Shown here one piece after another: positions 1 to 9,036 of a stretch of 64,000 bases of DNA (position 1 is the first letter of the stretch; each line of letters opens with the position of its first letter). Both the position numbers and the translations under genes were made by a program. The notes below the pieces were generated by a model that saw only the letters and a list, made by a program, of their open reading frames with translations, was not told the DNA's origin and did not search any database. Source of the stretch: Mesorhizobium sp. SOD10 (GTDB taxonomy: Bacteria > Pseudomonadota > Alphaproteobacteria > Rhizobiales > Rhizobiaceae); contig CCNA01000034.1 in assembly GCA_000824805.1 (NCBI GenBank), forward strand, positions 558,001-622,000. The letters are read 5' to 3'.

Positions 1-1512
<1,512 letters not shown>

Positions 1513-1526
1513 GACGCTGACCAAAA

Positions 1527-1552
1527 GCCCGCTCCCGGCTACGGGAGCGGGC
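1527..1552 (+). terminator. Hairpin after groEL
   Basis: A perfect 11-bp inverted repeat (GCCCGCTCCCG / CGGGAGCGGGC) with a GCTA loop starts 15 bases after the groEL stop. There is no clear U-tract (the following bases are GCTTCACC), so it may act as a terminator or as an mRNA 3' stabiliser. The next small gene starts only 28 bases further on. Confidence 0.6.
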
Positions 1553-1580
1553 GCTTCACCAGGTACAATGGGAGGCCCTG

Positions 1581-1796
1581 ATGGATATGATAAGCGGCAA
1601 TGGCTCGATTCCGGCGCCGACGCATCCGGCAAGCGAATTCCTCGCTTATGAAGCCGAATGCCGAAGCGCGCTGAAGCCGCTGCTGGCAGGCTTGCTCGAC
1701 ACGGCCGAATCCGCCGGATGGAATCGGCGGACCGTCGCCTCGACGCTGATGTTCCTCGCCGCACAGCAGGTGTCGGCCACCGAAACATCCGCGTGA
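1581..1796 (+). CDS. Small hypothetical protein downstream of groEL
   Basis: A 71-residue soluble protein of unknown function. The start is well supported by GGGAGG about 6 bases upstream of ATG. The protein has no signal peptide, no membrane segment and no cysteine motif I recognise; its middle (ECRSALKPLLAGLLDTAESAGW) looks helical. It sits on the same strand between groEL and an HTH gene, so it may be read through from the groEL transcript if the preceding hairpin leaks. Coding potential rests on the RBS and on placement only. Confidence 0.5.
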   Translation: MDMISGNGSIPAPTHPASEFLAYEAECRSALKPLLAGLLDTAESAGWNRRTVASTLMFLAAQQVSATETSA

Positions 1797-1810
1797 AACT
1801 GAACGAGATC

Positions 1811-1835
1811 GACCCCGCCCCTGGCGGGCGGGGTC
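1811..1835. terminator. Strong GC hairpin between small genes
   Basis: A perfect 10-bp stem (GACCCCGCCC / GGGCGGGGTC) with a CTGGC loop begins 15 bases after the preceding stop codon. No T-run flanks it on either strand, so it could be a factor-assisted terminator or an mRNA-stabilising structure. Confidence 0.5.
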
Positions 1836-1887
1836 CATCAACTGCATCGAGATGGGATGAGACGCTTGCACGGGGAACACGATTGCC

Positions 1888-2283
1888 ATGATTGCGGGAC
1901 GTTTGCGGGAATGCCTGAGAACCTTGCGATGGGATGCCGCCGATCTTGCGCAGGAGCTTGACTGTTCCAGGACGGATGCGGCGCGCTGGATCGAGGGGCG
2001 CGCGCCGGTCCCGCTGGCGGTCGCCGCCTGGATCGAAGCCCTGACCAAGGCGCATGGCGCGCTGCCCCCGCCGCGCCTGAACCAGCAAAGTTCAGCGACG
2101 CACATAACGTCGGCCGGGCCGGTGGTTGTGCACGCCTTCCCCGGCATAAGCCAGGCGCATGGCATTGTCCTGCAACCGCCCTACCCGCGCCGACATGCGC
2201 TGGCCGGGACGGCCGGCGTTCGCCCCGGAATCAGGGGCATGCATCCAACAGGAGCTTCGGACCATGACCCACGACCGCTTTGA
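1888..2283 (+). CDS. Putative small HTH DNA-binding protein
   Basis: The first ~60 residues resemble an XRE/Cro-type helix-turn-helix: LRECLRTLRWDAADLAQELD, then CSRTDAARWIEGRAPVPLAV as turn and recognition helix. The remaining half (after about residue 68) is proline-rich and low in order, and it runs 20 bases into the next gene in another frame, so only the N-terminal half may be a folded domain. No clear RBS is visible before the ATG. A possible alternative is a shorter protein whose native stop has been lost. Target and function are unknown. Confidence 0.45.
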   Translation: MIAGRLRECLRTLRWDAADLAQELDCSRTDAARWIEGRAPVPLAVAAWIEALTKAHGALPPPRLNQQSSATHITSAGPVVVHAFPGISQAHGIVLQPPYPRRHALAGTAGVRPGIRGMHPTGASDHDPRPL

Positions 2284-2566
2284 AGAACCTATCACCGTGC
2301 TCGTCGGCATGGGTTTGCCGGCGCGGATCGAGACCGTGGCGGAAGCCCATGCCCTGCTGCAAGATTGGCCGGCTGTGAGCAGGAGCAGCGCGCATGCGAT
2401 CGCGCTCAACGCCTGCAAGGCCGGCATTGCCGGCGAGATCGACGCGGAAACGGTGCGGGCAACCCTTGTTGCCTTCGCCCGCCGCCACGATATTCTGGCG
2501 CCGGACATGGTTTCGATGGCGCCCGCAGCGCTGGCAGGGCGGGCCTCCACAAGCAACAATGGCTGA
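2264..2566 (+). CDS. DUF982 domain protein (first of three in window)
   Basis: A 100-residue protein of the DUF982 family, a small, functionally uncharacterised family abundant in rhizobia. Family features are an N-terminal strand (PITVLVGMGLPARIETV), an EAHALLQDWP block with the conserved Trp-Pro, an alanine-rich helix ending ALNACKAGI with the conserved Cys, and a VRATLVAFARRHDIL helix. I chose ATG at 2264 because CAGGAG lies about 9 bases upstream; an in-frame ATG at 2159 would overlap the preceding gene extensively. It ends 57 bases before htpG on the same strand. Confidence 0.8.
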   Translation: MTHDRFEEPITVLVGMGLPARIETVAEAHALLQDWPAVSRSSAHAIALNACKAGIAGEIDAETVRATLVAFARRHDILAPDMVSMAPAALAGRASTSNNG

Positions 2567-2623
2567 CGATTGAACCCCGCACGTGCTGGCGCGGCGGACA
2601 AAATGACCAACCAGGAATTTTGA

Positions 2624-4516
2624 ATGACGACTGACACCAAGACGACGGAAACCAGGACTTTCGAGGCGGATGTCTCGCGGCTGCTGCACATGATGGTGCA
2701 TTCGGTCTATTCGGACCGCGACGTCTTCCTGCGCGAGCTGATATCCAACGCGGCGGACGCCTGCGAGAAGCTGCGCTTCGAGGCGGTAAGCCGGCCCGAG
2801 CTTTTGGGCGAGGATCCGAAGCCGCGCATCATCATCGCCGCCGACCCGGACAATAAGCAGCTTTCCGTCGAGGACAACGGCATCGGCATGAGCCGCGACG
2901 AGATGGCGGAGGCGCTGGGCACGATCGCGCGCTCCGGCACGCGCGCCTTCATGGAGCGCGTCGAGTCCGGCAAGGCGGCGGAGGACACGCAGCTCATCGG
3001 CCAGTTCGGCGTCGGCTTCTATTCTGCCTTCATGGTCGCGGATCGGGTCGACGTCATCAGCCGCCAGGCCGGCAGCAATGAGGCCTTCCGGTGGTCGTCC
3101 GATGGCAAGGGCACCTATGAGATCGCGCCGGCGTCACTCGAGGCGGCGCCCAAGCGCGGCACACGCGTCGTGCTGCATCTGATGGAGGATGCCTCTTCCT
3201 ACACCACGCCCTACCGGCTCGAAGGTCTGGCGAAGTCGCAGTCGGGCCATGTGCCGGTGCCGATCACGCTTATCGAGAAACCCGGCGCCGAGCCGCGCGA
3301 CATCGCCGACGGCATGGCGCTTTGGGTGCGGCAGAAGAGCGAGATCAAGCCGGAGGAATATACCGACTTCTACCGCAGCATCGCCGGCCAGTATGACGAG
3401 CCGGCCTCGATCATCCATTTCCGCGCCGAGGGCCGGCAGGAATACAGCGTGCTCGCTTTCGTGCCCGGATCGCGGCCGTTCGATCTCTTCGACCAGGACC
3501 GCAAGGGCCGCATCAAGCTCTATGTGCGGCGCGTCTTCATCACCGACGACGCCGATCTCCTGCCGCGCTACTTGCGCTTCGTGCGCGGCTTGGTCGATTC
3601 CGCCGACCTGCCGCTCAACGTGTCGCGCGAGATGATCCAGGAAAGCCCGCTGCTTGCCTCGATCCGCAAGGGCGTGACCAACCGCGTTCTCGGCGACCTC
3701 GCCAAAACAGCCGAAAACGATTCCGAAACCTACGCAAAAATCTGGGAGAATTTCGGCGTCGTCCTCAAGGAAGGTCTCTATGAGGATTACGAGCGGCGCG
3801 AGCAGTTGCTGAAGCTTGCCCGTTTCCGTTCGACGGCTTCGGGCGAAGGCTGGCGCAGCCTTGCCGAGTATGTCGGAGCAATGAAGGAGGGCCAGAAAGC
3901 TATCTTCTTCATGGCCGGCGACGACCGTGCCCGGTTGGAGGCCTCGCCGCAGCTCGAAGGGTTTCGCGCACGCGGCATCGAGGTGCTCTTGCTCACCGAT
4001 CCGGTCGACAGTTTCTGGGTGACGATGGCGCCGGAATTCGACGGCAAGCCGTTCAAGTCGGTGACGCAGGGCGCGGCAGAGCTTGCCGACATTCCGCTGC
4101 CCGACGATGCGGCGAAGCCGGGCACCGAAACGTCATCGGACATCGCGACGTTCCTGGCTTTCGTGAAGACGACGCTCGGCGAGGAGGTATCGGACGTGAA
4201 GGCCTCCGACCGGCTGACGGAAAGCGCCGTCTGCCTTGTCGCGCCGGAGCATGGCCCGGACCGCCAGTTCGAGCGTCTGCTCAACGCCGCCGGCCGGCTC
4301 GACAAGGCGGCCAAGCCGATCCTCGAGATCAACCCGCGCCATGAGCGCGTCGCGGCGCTGGCAAAGCTCGGCGAGGACGAAAAGGCGTTCAAGGAAGATG
4401 CCGCGTATCTGCTTTACGACGAAGCGCGCGTGCTCGACGGCGACAAGCCGGCCAACGCCAAGGCCTTCTCGGCGCGCCTCGCACGGTTGATCGATCGCGG
4501 CTTGGCAAGGGGGTAA
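2624..4516 (+). CDS. htpG: Chaperone HtpG (bacterial Hsp90)
   Basis: A full-length Hsp90 homologue of 630 residues, a homodimeric GHKL-ATPase chaperone of the cytoplasm. The N-terminal ATPase domain is intact: FLRELISNAADACEKLR (catalytic Glu and Mg-binding Asn), VEDNGIGMSRDEM, IGQFGVGFYSAFMVA and GTRVVLHL. The middle domain carries YVRRVFITDDADLLPRYLRFVRGLVDS and LPLNVSREMIQE, and the C-terminal dimerisation domain follows. CAGGAA precedes ATG at a suitable distance. No sigma-32 promoter is obvious in the short upstream gap. A hairpin overlaps the stop codon. Confidence 0.98.
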   Translation: MTTDTKTTETRTFEADVSRLLHMMVHSVYSDRDVFLRELISNAADACEKLRFEAVSRPELLGEDPKPRIIIAADPDNKQLSVEDNGIGMSRDEMAEALGTIARSGTRAFMERVESGKAAEDTQLIGQFGVGFYSAFMVADRVDVISRQAGSNEAFRWSSDGKGTYEIAPASLEAAPKRGTRVVLHLMEDASSYTTPYRLEGLAKSQSGHVPVPITLIEKPGAEPRDIADGMALWVRQKSEIKPEEYTDFYRSIAGQYDEPASIIHFRAEGRQEYSVLAFVPGSRPFDLFDQDRKGRIKLYVRRVFITDDADLLPRYLRFVRGLVDSADLPLNVSREMIQESPLLASIRKGVTNRVLGDLAKTAENDSETYAKIWENFGVVLKEGLYEDYERREQLLKLARFRSTASGEGWRSLAEYVGAMKEGQKAIFFMAGDDRARLEASPQLEGFRARGIEVLLLTDPVDSFWVTMAPEFDGKPFKSVTQGAAELADIPLPDDAAKPGTETSSDIATFLAFVKTTLGEEVSDVKASDRLTESAVCLVAPEHGPDRQFERLLNAAGRLDKAAKPILEINPRHERVAALAKLGEDEKAFKEDAAYLLYDEARVLDGDKPANAKAFSARLARLIDRGLARG

Positions 4517-4535
4517 GCGCGCCGGCGGCGCGCTT
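4515..4535 (+). terminator. Hairpin at htpG stop
   Basis: A 9-bp stem (AAGCGCGCC / GGCGCGCTT) with a GGC loop starts inside the TAA stop of htpG. Tail bases are mixed (GTGCAGCC), so this is probably a weak or Rho-assisted terminator. Confidence 0.45.
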
Positions 4536-4636
4536 GTGCAGCCTGTCAGCGTCCAGTCGGAACTGGGCGCTGGCACATTCCCAGCAGCCCGCTAAGCTTT
4601 ATCGAGTATTCTGCGGAATGAGCGGCAGGAGTCCCG

Positions 4637-5317
4637 ATGAAGCGCATTGTTCTGGTCAGGCACTCGGAAGAGCCTGGTGACGATCATGTCCAGACGACCC
4701 TTGAAGCGAACGGCCATGCGGTCACGACTGCGATGCCGTTCAAGGGCGAGACGATCGATCTCGAAAATGTGGACGGCGCCGTGATCTATGGCGGCCCGTT
4801 CAATGTCTTTGACACCGACAAGCACCCATTCCTCGATCACGAAGCGGCGCTGATCGAGCACTGCCTGGGAAACGATTTGCCGCTGCTCGGCATCTGCCAG
4901 GGCGCGCAGCAGATCGCCTGGCATCTCGGCGCCGATGTCGGGCCGGTGGAAAGCGGCATCAGGGAGTTCGGCTATTTCGAGATCACGCCGACGGCCGAGG
5001 CCAGGGACTTCCTCGATCGGCCGCTTTTCCTGCCGCAGAACCATTTTCACACATTCGACCTTCCGGCCGGCGCGGTGCATCTCGCCGCGAGCGAAACGTT
5101 TCCCAACCAGGCGTTCCGGATCGGCGACAAGACCTACGCGCTGCAATTCCACGCCGAGCAGGGTCCGGCCGGCTTCCGGCGATGGCAGGAGCGGCAAGGC
5201 GCGCCTTATGGAACACTCGGCGCGCAGGACCGTGACGAACAAGACCGACTGATGGAAGCCCACCATGCAGCGCAGCATGCCTGGTTCAGCGGCTTCGTGA
5301 CCAAGCTGTTCGGCTGA
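4637..5317 (+). CDS. Class I glutamine amidotransferase-like protein
   Basis: A 226-residue stand-alone GATase1 domain. The nucleophile elbow GICQGAQ places Cys at residue 87, and the partner pair is His172 and Glu174 in QFHAEQ, so the hydrolase triad is complete. The fold is the GMP-synthase-like GATase type (YGGPFNVFD oxyanion strand). Free-standing members can be gamma-glutamyl hydrolases or ammonia donors to an unknown synthase; no synthase domain is adjacent. It is transcribed convergently with the ABC-F gene, only 10 bases apart. Substrate is not predictable. Confidence 0.85.
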   Translation: MKRIVLVRHSEEPGDDHVQTTLEANGHAVTTAMPFKGETIDLENVDGAVIYGGPFNVFDTDKHPFLDHEAALIEHCLGNDLPLLGICQGAQQIAWHLGADVGPVESGIREFGYFEITPTAEARDFLDRPLFLPQNHFHTFDLPAGAVHLAASETFPNQAFRIGDKTYALQFHAEQGPAGFRRWQERQGAPYGTLGAQDRDEQDRLMEAHHAAQHAWFSGFVTKLFG

Positions 5318-5327
5318 GAGGCGGTCG

Positions 5328-6950
5328 CTATCCCCTCAGCCCCGGCGCTTCCTGGCCGGTGCGGGCGACATATTCGGTGTAGCCGCCGCCATAGGTGTGG
5401 ATGCCTTCGGGCGTGAGCTCCAGCACGCGGTTCGACAGTGCCGCCAGGAAGTGGCGGTCGTGCGAGACGAAGAGCATGGTGCCTTCGTACTGCGACAGCG
5501 CCTCGATCAGCATCTGCTTGGTGGTGATGTCGAGGTGGTTGGTCGGTTCGTCGAGCACCAGCAGATTAGGCGGGTCGAACAGCATCAGCGCCATCACCAG
5601 GCGGGCCTTCTCACCGCCGGAAAGCACGCGGCACTTCTTCTCGATCTCGTCGCCGGAGAAGCCGAAGCAGCCAGCAAGCGCGCGCAGCGGCGCCTGGCCG
5701 GCCTGCGGAAAATTATCCTCCAGCGTCTGGAAGACGGTGCGCTCACCATCGAGCAGTTCCATGGCATGCTGGGCGAAATAGCCCATCTTGACGCTCGGAC
5801 CGCGCGCGACCGTGCCCTCGTCCGGCTCGGAAGCGCCGGCCACCAGCTTTATGAGTGTCGACTTGCCGGCGCCGTTGACGCCCATCACGCACCAGCGCTC
5901 GCGGCGGCGGATCTGGAAGTCGAGGCCGGCATAGATGGTCCGATTGCCATAGGCCTTGTGGATGCCCTTCAGCGTCGCCACGTCCTCGCCGCAGCGCGGC
6001 CCCGGCTGGAACTCGAAGGCCACCGTCTGGCGGCGCTTCGGCGGCTCGACGCGGTCGATCTTGTCGAGCTTCTTCACCCGGCTCTGCACCTGGGCCGCAT
6101 GCGAAGCGCGCGCCTTGAAACGCTCGATGAAGGCGATCTCCTTGCCCAGCATCGCCTGCTGGCGCTCGAACTGCGCCTGCAATTGCTTGTCGGCCAGCGC
6201 ACGCTGCTCCTGGTAGAATTCGTAATTGCCGGAATAGGACGTCAGCGCGCCGGCGTCGATCTCGATTATCTTCGACACGATGCGGTTCATGAACTCGCGG
6301 TCGTGCGAGGTCATCAGCAACGCGCCGTCATAGTCCTTCAGGAACTTCTCCAGCCAGATCAGGCTTTCGAGGTCGAGATGGTTCGACGGCTCGTCGAGCA
6401 GCATGACGTCGGGCCGCATCAACAGGATGCGGGCGAGCGCCAAGCGCATCTTCCAGCCGCCGGAGAGTTTTGAAACGTCGCCGTCCATCATCTCCTGGCT
6501 GAAGCCGAGGCCGTCGAGCACCTCGCGCGCGCGGCCGTCCAGCGCATAGCCGTCGAGCTCCTCGAAACGGTGCTGCAACTCGCCGTAGCGCTCGATGATC
6601 TGATCCATCTCGCCGGCGCGCTCGGGATCGCCCATGGCGTGCTCTAGCTCGCGCATCTCCGCGGCCACCGCGCTGACCGGCCCCGCCCCTTCCATGACCT
6701 CGGCGACGGCGCTCATGCCGCCCATGTCCCCGACATCCTGGCTGAAATAGCCGATGGTCACGCCGCGATCGATCGAGACCTGTCCCTCGTCGGGCTGCTC
6801 CTGACCGATGATCATGCGAAACAGTGTCGTCTTGCCGGCGCCGTTCGGGCCGACGAGGCCCACCTTCTCGCCCTTCTGCAAGGCGGCCGAGGCTTCGATG
6901 AAGACGATCTGTCGGCCGTTCTGCTTGCCGATATTTTCGAGACGGATCAT
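5328..6950 (-). CDS. ABC-F family ribosome-associated ATPase
   Basis: A 540-residue protein with two ABC domains and no membrane segment. Domain 1 has Walker A GPNGAGKTT, signature LSGGWKMRLALA and Walker B MLLDEPSNHLDLE. The interdomain arm (about residues 235-310) is charged and helical. Domain 2 has GVNGAGKST, LSGGEKARLVMA and LLVLDEPTNHLD. ABC-F proteins act on ribosomes (EttA/Uup/YbiT/YheS groups) or in antibiotic protection; the subgroup is not assigned here. I start at the ATG at 6950 (MIRLENIG), where homology begins; an in-frame upstream ATG at 7028 would add a repetitive tail encoded by heptamer repeats. A second ABC-F gene lies at the right end of the window. Confidence 0.93.
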   Translation of the reverse strand: MIRLENIGKQNGRQIVFIEASAALQKGEKVGLVGPNGAGKTTLFRMIIGQEQPDEGQVSIDRGVTIGYFSQDVGDMGGMSAVAEVMEGAGPVSAVAAEMRELEHAMGDPERAGEMDQIIERYGELQHRFEELDGYALDGRAREVLDGLGFSQEMMDGDVSKLSGGWKMRLALARILLMRPDVMLLDEPSNHLDLESLIWLEKFLKDYDGALLMTSHDREFMNRIVSKIIEIDAGALTSYSGNYEFYQEQRALADKQLQAQFERQQAMLGKEIAFIERFKARASHAAQVQSRVKKLDKIDRVEPPKRRQTVAFEFQPGPRCGEDVATLKGIHKAYGNRTIYAGLDFQIRRRERWCVMGVNGAGKSTLIKLVAGASEPDEGTVARGPSVKMGYFAQHAMELLDGERTVFQTLEDNFPQAGQAPLRALAGCFGFSGDEIEKKCRVLSGGEKARLVMALMLFDPPNLLVLDEPTNHLDITTKQMLIEALSQYEGTMLFVSHDRHFLAALSNRVLELTPEGIHTYGGGYTEYVARTGQEAPGLRG

Positions 6951-6956
6951 GGGCTC

Positions 6957-7009
6957 GTAGGGAGTAGGGAGTAGGGAGTAGGGAGTAGGGAGTAGGGAGT
7001 AGGGAGTAG
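6957..7009. repeat. Heptanucleotide tandem array (GGAGTAG x7)
   Basis: Seven perfect copies of GGAGTAG (6961-7009) preceded by a partial copy GTAG. On the minus strand it reads CTACTCC and, translated, gives a TPYSLLP-type repeat in frame with the ABC-F gene, starting 7 bases before its likely ATG. Seven is not a multiple of three, so copy-number slippage would shift any upstream-initiated frame. Confidence 0.95.
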
Positions 7010-7070
7010 GGCCAATAAGCGAATGCACCGAATAAGGGAACCCCTCATCGCTGCATGGCCGCGACGTAAC

Positions 7071-7095
7071 CCTACTGCCTACTGCCTACTGCCTA
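7071..7095. repeat. Second heptanucleotide array (CCTACTG x3)
   Basis: Three perfect copies of CCTACTG plus a partial CCTA, ending just before the stop codon of the 2OG-oxygenase gene. The unit is almost the reverse complement of the array at 6957-7009 (one mismatch per heptamer), so the two arrays could pair into a long imperfect stem with a ~60-base loop. Confidence 0.9.
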
Positions 7096-7096
7096 A

Positions 7097-7840
7097 TCAC
7101 CTCGCGTCGTGGAAGATGATGCCCACCGTATGCCGCCGCCCCGAACGCAACCGGCTCACGCCGTGGCGCAAATTCACCCGGTAATAGCCCTTGGTGCCTT
7201 GCACCGGCCGGTTGTGCACGGCGAAGATTACCGCGTCGCCGCGCTTGAGCGGCACCACCTCGGCGCGGCTTTGCATGCGCGGGCGCTGCTCGGTGAGCAC
7301 GAATTCGCCGCCGGTGAAATCCTCGCCGGGCTCCGAGAGCAGGATTGCCACCTGAAGCGGAAAGGCGAGCGCACCGTAGAGATCCTGGTGCAGGCAGTTG
7401 AAGTCGCCGGGGCCGTATTGCAGCAGGAGCGGCGTCGGCCTCGTCTGGCCCTCGTCATGGCAGCGCTTCAGGAAGGCGGCGTGCTCGACGGGATAGCGCT
7501 GCGCCACACCCATTTTCTCGTTCCAGTCGTTGGCGACGGTGGCGAGGCGCGGATAGAGGGCCGTGCGCAAGCCGTCGACCAGGTCCGGCAGCGGATATTT
7601 GAAGTAGCGATATTCGCCCTTGCCGAAGCCGTGGCGGGCCATCACCACATGGCTGCGGAAATGCTCTTCATGCGGATAGAGCGCTGCGATTTCGGCGCAT
7701 TCCTCTGGCGAGAGCAGGCCCGGCATGACGGCGCAACCATAGGCGTTGAGCTCGGAGACGATGCCGCGCCATTCCTGCGCGGCGACGCGGGATTCGGCGG
7801 AGCGGCTGGTGCGTTTGGTGTTGAGGGAATGGATGGTCAT
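7097..7840 (-). CDS. 2OG-Fe(II) oxygenase, Oxygenase-NA/DUF2086 family
   Basis: A 247-residue cytoplasmic dioxygenase. The iron ligands are visible as H151 and D153 in CLHQDLYG and H226 in VNLRHGVSR, with a nearby Arg (R230) able to bind 2-oxoglutarate. It matches the Oxygenase-NA (DUF2086) pattern, including MARHGFGKGEY, TRPTPLLLQYGPGDFN and FTGGEFVLTEQRPRMQSR; that family is annotated by Pfam as acting on damaged nucleic acid, which is a family-level guess. The start at 7840 is chosen for AAGGAG 9 bases upstream; a longer frame from 7966 lacks an RBS and runs through a palindromic repeat. Confidence 0.88.
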   Translation of the reverse strand: MTIHSLNTKRTSRSAESRVAAQEWRGIVSELNAYGCAVMPGLLSPEECAEIAALYPHEEHFRSHVVMARHGFGKGEYRYFKYPLPDLVDGLRTALYPRLATVANDWNEKMGVAQRYPVEHAAFLKRCHDEGQTRPTPLLLQYGPGDFNCLHQDLYGALAFPLQVAILLSEPGEDFTGGEFVLTEQRPRMQSRAEVVPLKRGDAVIFAVHNRPVQGTKGYYRVNLRHGVSRLRSGRRHTVGIIFHDAR

Positions 7841-7928
7841 GGGCTTGACTCCTTGCTTGCCCACGAAGATGGGGCGCGCGACGGGACGCAGCCACCCGAT
7901 ACACGACAAGATGGCGAGGCGCGGCAGC

Positions 7929-7958
7929 GCTAATCTCCCCGCAAGGGCGGAGATTGGC
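7929..7958. repeat. Dispersed intergenic palindrome, copy A
   Basis: Imperfect inverted repeat: GCTAATCTCCCC, then GCAAG, then GGCGGAGATTGGC. It lies in the gap between the AhpD-like gene and the 2OG-oxygenase gene. Related elements occur at 25771-25806 and 62592-62623. Confidence 0.7.
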
Positions 7959-7962
7959 AGCT

Positions 7963-8496
7963 TCACAGCCTGCGATACTTCTCCAGCTCCGGATCGAGAT
8001 CCACCTTCACCGCATTGGTGAAGACGCAGGTCGCCACCATGATGCCGGCGAAGGCGGTGAGGTTGACGAGCAGCGTCTCGTCATAGCGCGCCTTGAGCGC
8101 GGCCCAGACCTCGTCCGGAACGGCATTGGCATCGGTCGCGACCGCCTTGCCGAACTTCGTCAGCAGCGCCTCATGCGCAATGGGCTCGATCGCTTCGGGA
8201 TCGAGGCCGCTGTCGATAAGCGCGCGGCGGAAGAACGTCACCGGAACCTCGGCGCGCATCGTCTCGGCGATCGTCTTCGAGAACAGCCAGATGGCGCGGT
8301 CGTCGAGCGTCGGCTTCAGCAGGTCGCGCAGCGTGAACCATTCGGCGTAGATGCGGTGGGCGGCGGGCGAGCGAAGCAGGATGCGCTTCATGTTGGTCAT
8401 GCGGCCGCGCAGCGCGAGCTCGCGGTCGTGCTCGGCACGGATTTCGTCGGAGGCGGTCGCGTAATCGATCGCGGCGAGATGCGCCATCACACTCAC
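7963..8496 (-). CDS. Carboxymuconolactone decarboxylase/AhpD-like protein
   Basis: An all-helical protein of about 177 residues in the AhpD/CMD-like fold. Recognisable are the YAEWFTLRDLL helix and the central helix DDRAIWLFSKTIAETMRAEVPVTFFRRAL. The usual AhpD CxxC redox pair is absent, so it is more likely a CMD-type enzyme or an orphan member than a peroxidase partner. The start is probably GTG at 8496, overlapping the TGA of the OsmC gene as GTGA, which suggests translational coupling; an ATG at 8487 is the alternative. Co-transcription with OsmC fits a role in peroxide or organic-hydroperoxide metabolism (inference). Confidence 0.75.
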   Translation of the reverse strand: MSVMAHLAAIDYATASDEIRAEHDRELALRGRMTNMKRILLRSPAAHRIYAEWFTLRDLLKPTLDDRAIWLFSKTIAETMRAEVPVTFFRRALIDSGLDPEAIEPIAHEALLTKFGKAVATDANAVPDEVWAALKARYDETLLVNLTAFAGIMVATCVFTNAVKVDLDPELEKYRRL

Positions 8497-8915
8497 CCCA
8501 CCGTCGCGTGAAGTGCGGGCGCGCCGCGCAGCGTGTTGGAGACGGTGCAGATGTCTTCGGCATCCGCCAGGATCCGCTCTTTCATCGCGGCATCCAGGTC
8601 GCCGGTGATCTCGAGCCTGACAGTGAACGTCTCGACCCGCGCGGGCTCGTCCTTCGCCTTCTCGCCGGTGACCTCCGCCCTCACCTCGCCTAGCCGGTCG
8701 GCGATACCAAGCCGAGCCGCGGCGATGCGGGCGCTGAGCACCATGCAGGCGGCCAAAGAGGCATAGAGCAGGTCGAGCGGGCTGAAGCCCGGGGCGCTCA
8801 CCTGCGTGACCACATCGACAGTGCCGCCTGTCGGGGTGGTTATGATGGGCAGGCCGCCCGGCGGCAGGACGGCGAGAGCACCGGCGTTTCGGGTTCTGAC
8901 TTTAAGGTCCGCCAT
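8493..8915 (-). CDS. OsmC/Ohr family protein
   Basis: A 140-residue OsmC-like protein. Family members are thiol-dependent hydroperoxide reductases with two reactive cysteines; here they are in LAACMVLSARI and DICTVSNTLRG, the expected positions. The SPLDLLYASL segment is typical. Its 3' end overlaps the start of the AhpD-like gene, forming a two-gene operon. A palindrome and about 120 bases separate it from the phosphoesterase gene on the same strand upstream. Substrate (organic hydroperoxides) is inferred from the family. Confidence 0.9.
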   Translation of the reverse strand: MADLKVRTRNAGALAVLPPGGLPIITTPTGGTVDVVTQVSAPGFSPLDLLYASLAACMVLSARIAAARLGIADRLGEVRAEVTGEKAKDEPARVETFTVRLEITGDLDAAMKERILADAEDICTVSNTLRGAPALHATVG

Positions 8916-8989
8916 CGCATGGCCTCCGATTTGGAAGCCATTGATAGCGGACGGGAATTCGCTGGGGCAAGGCGTTAGGCGACTGGCGC

Positions 8990-9020
8990 TTCCTCGCCCG
9001 CACGAATGTGGGGAGAGGAA
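8990..9020. repeat. Intergenic inverted repeat
   Basis: TTCCTC-GCCC and GGGG-AGAGGAA form an imperfect stem around a ~10-base loop, 16 bases downstream of the phosphoesterase gene (minus strand). It may serve as that gene's 3' hairpin; no U-tract follows on the minus strand. Confidence 0.45.
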
Positions 9021-9036
9021 CCCAAGTTCTGAGATG

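Noticed and set aside
2567..2623. Sigma-32 type heat-shock promoter for htpG
   Set aside because: No convincing CTTGAA/CCATnT pair in the short gap; transcription may come from further upstream.
5397..6473. Long plus-strand open frame opposite the ABC-F gene
   Set aside because: Antisense shadow of conserved ABC domains; no recognisable protein features.
6957..7095. CRISPR array
   Set aside because: Repeats are 7 bp without spacers and no cas genes occur in the window; these are simple tandem repeats.
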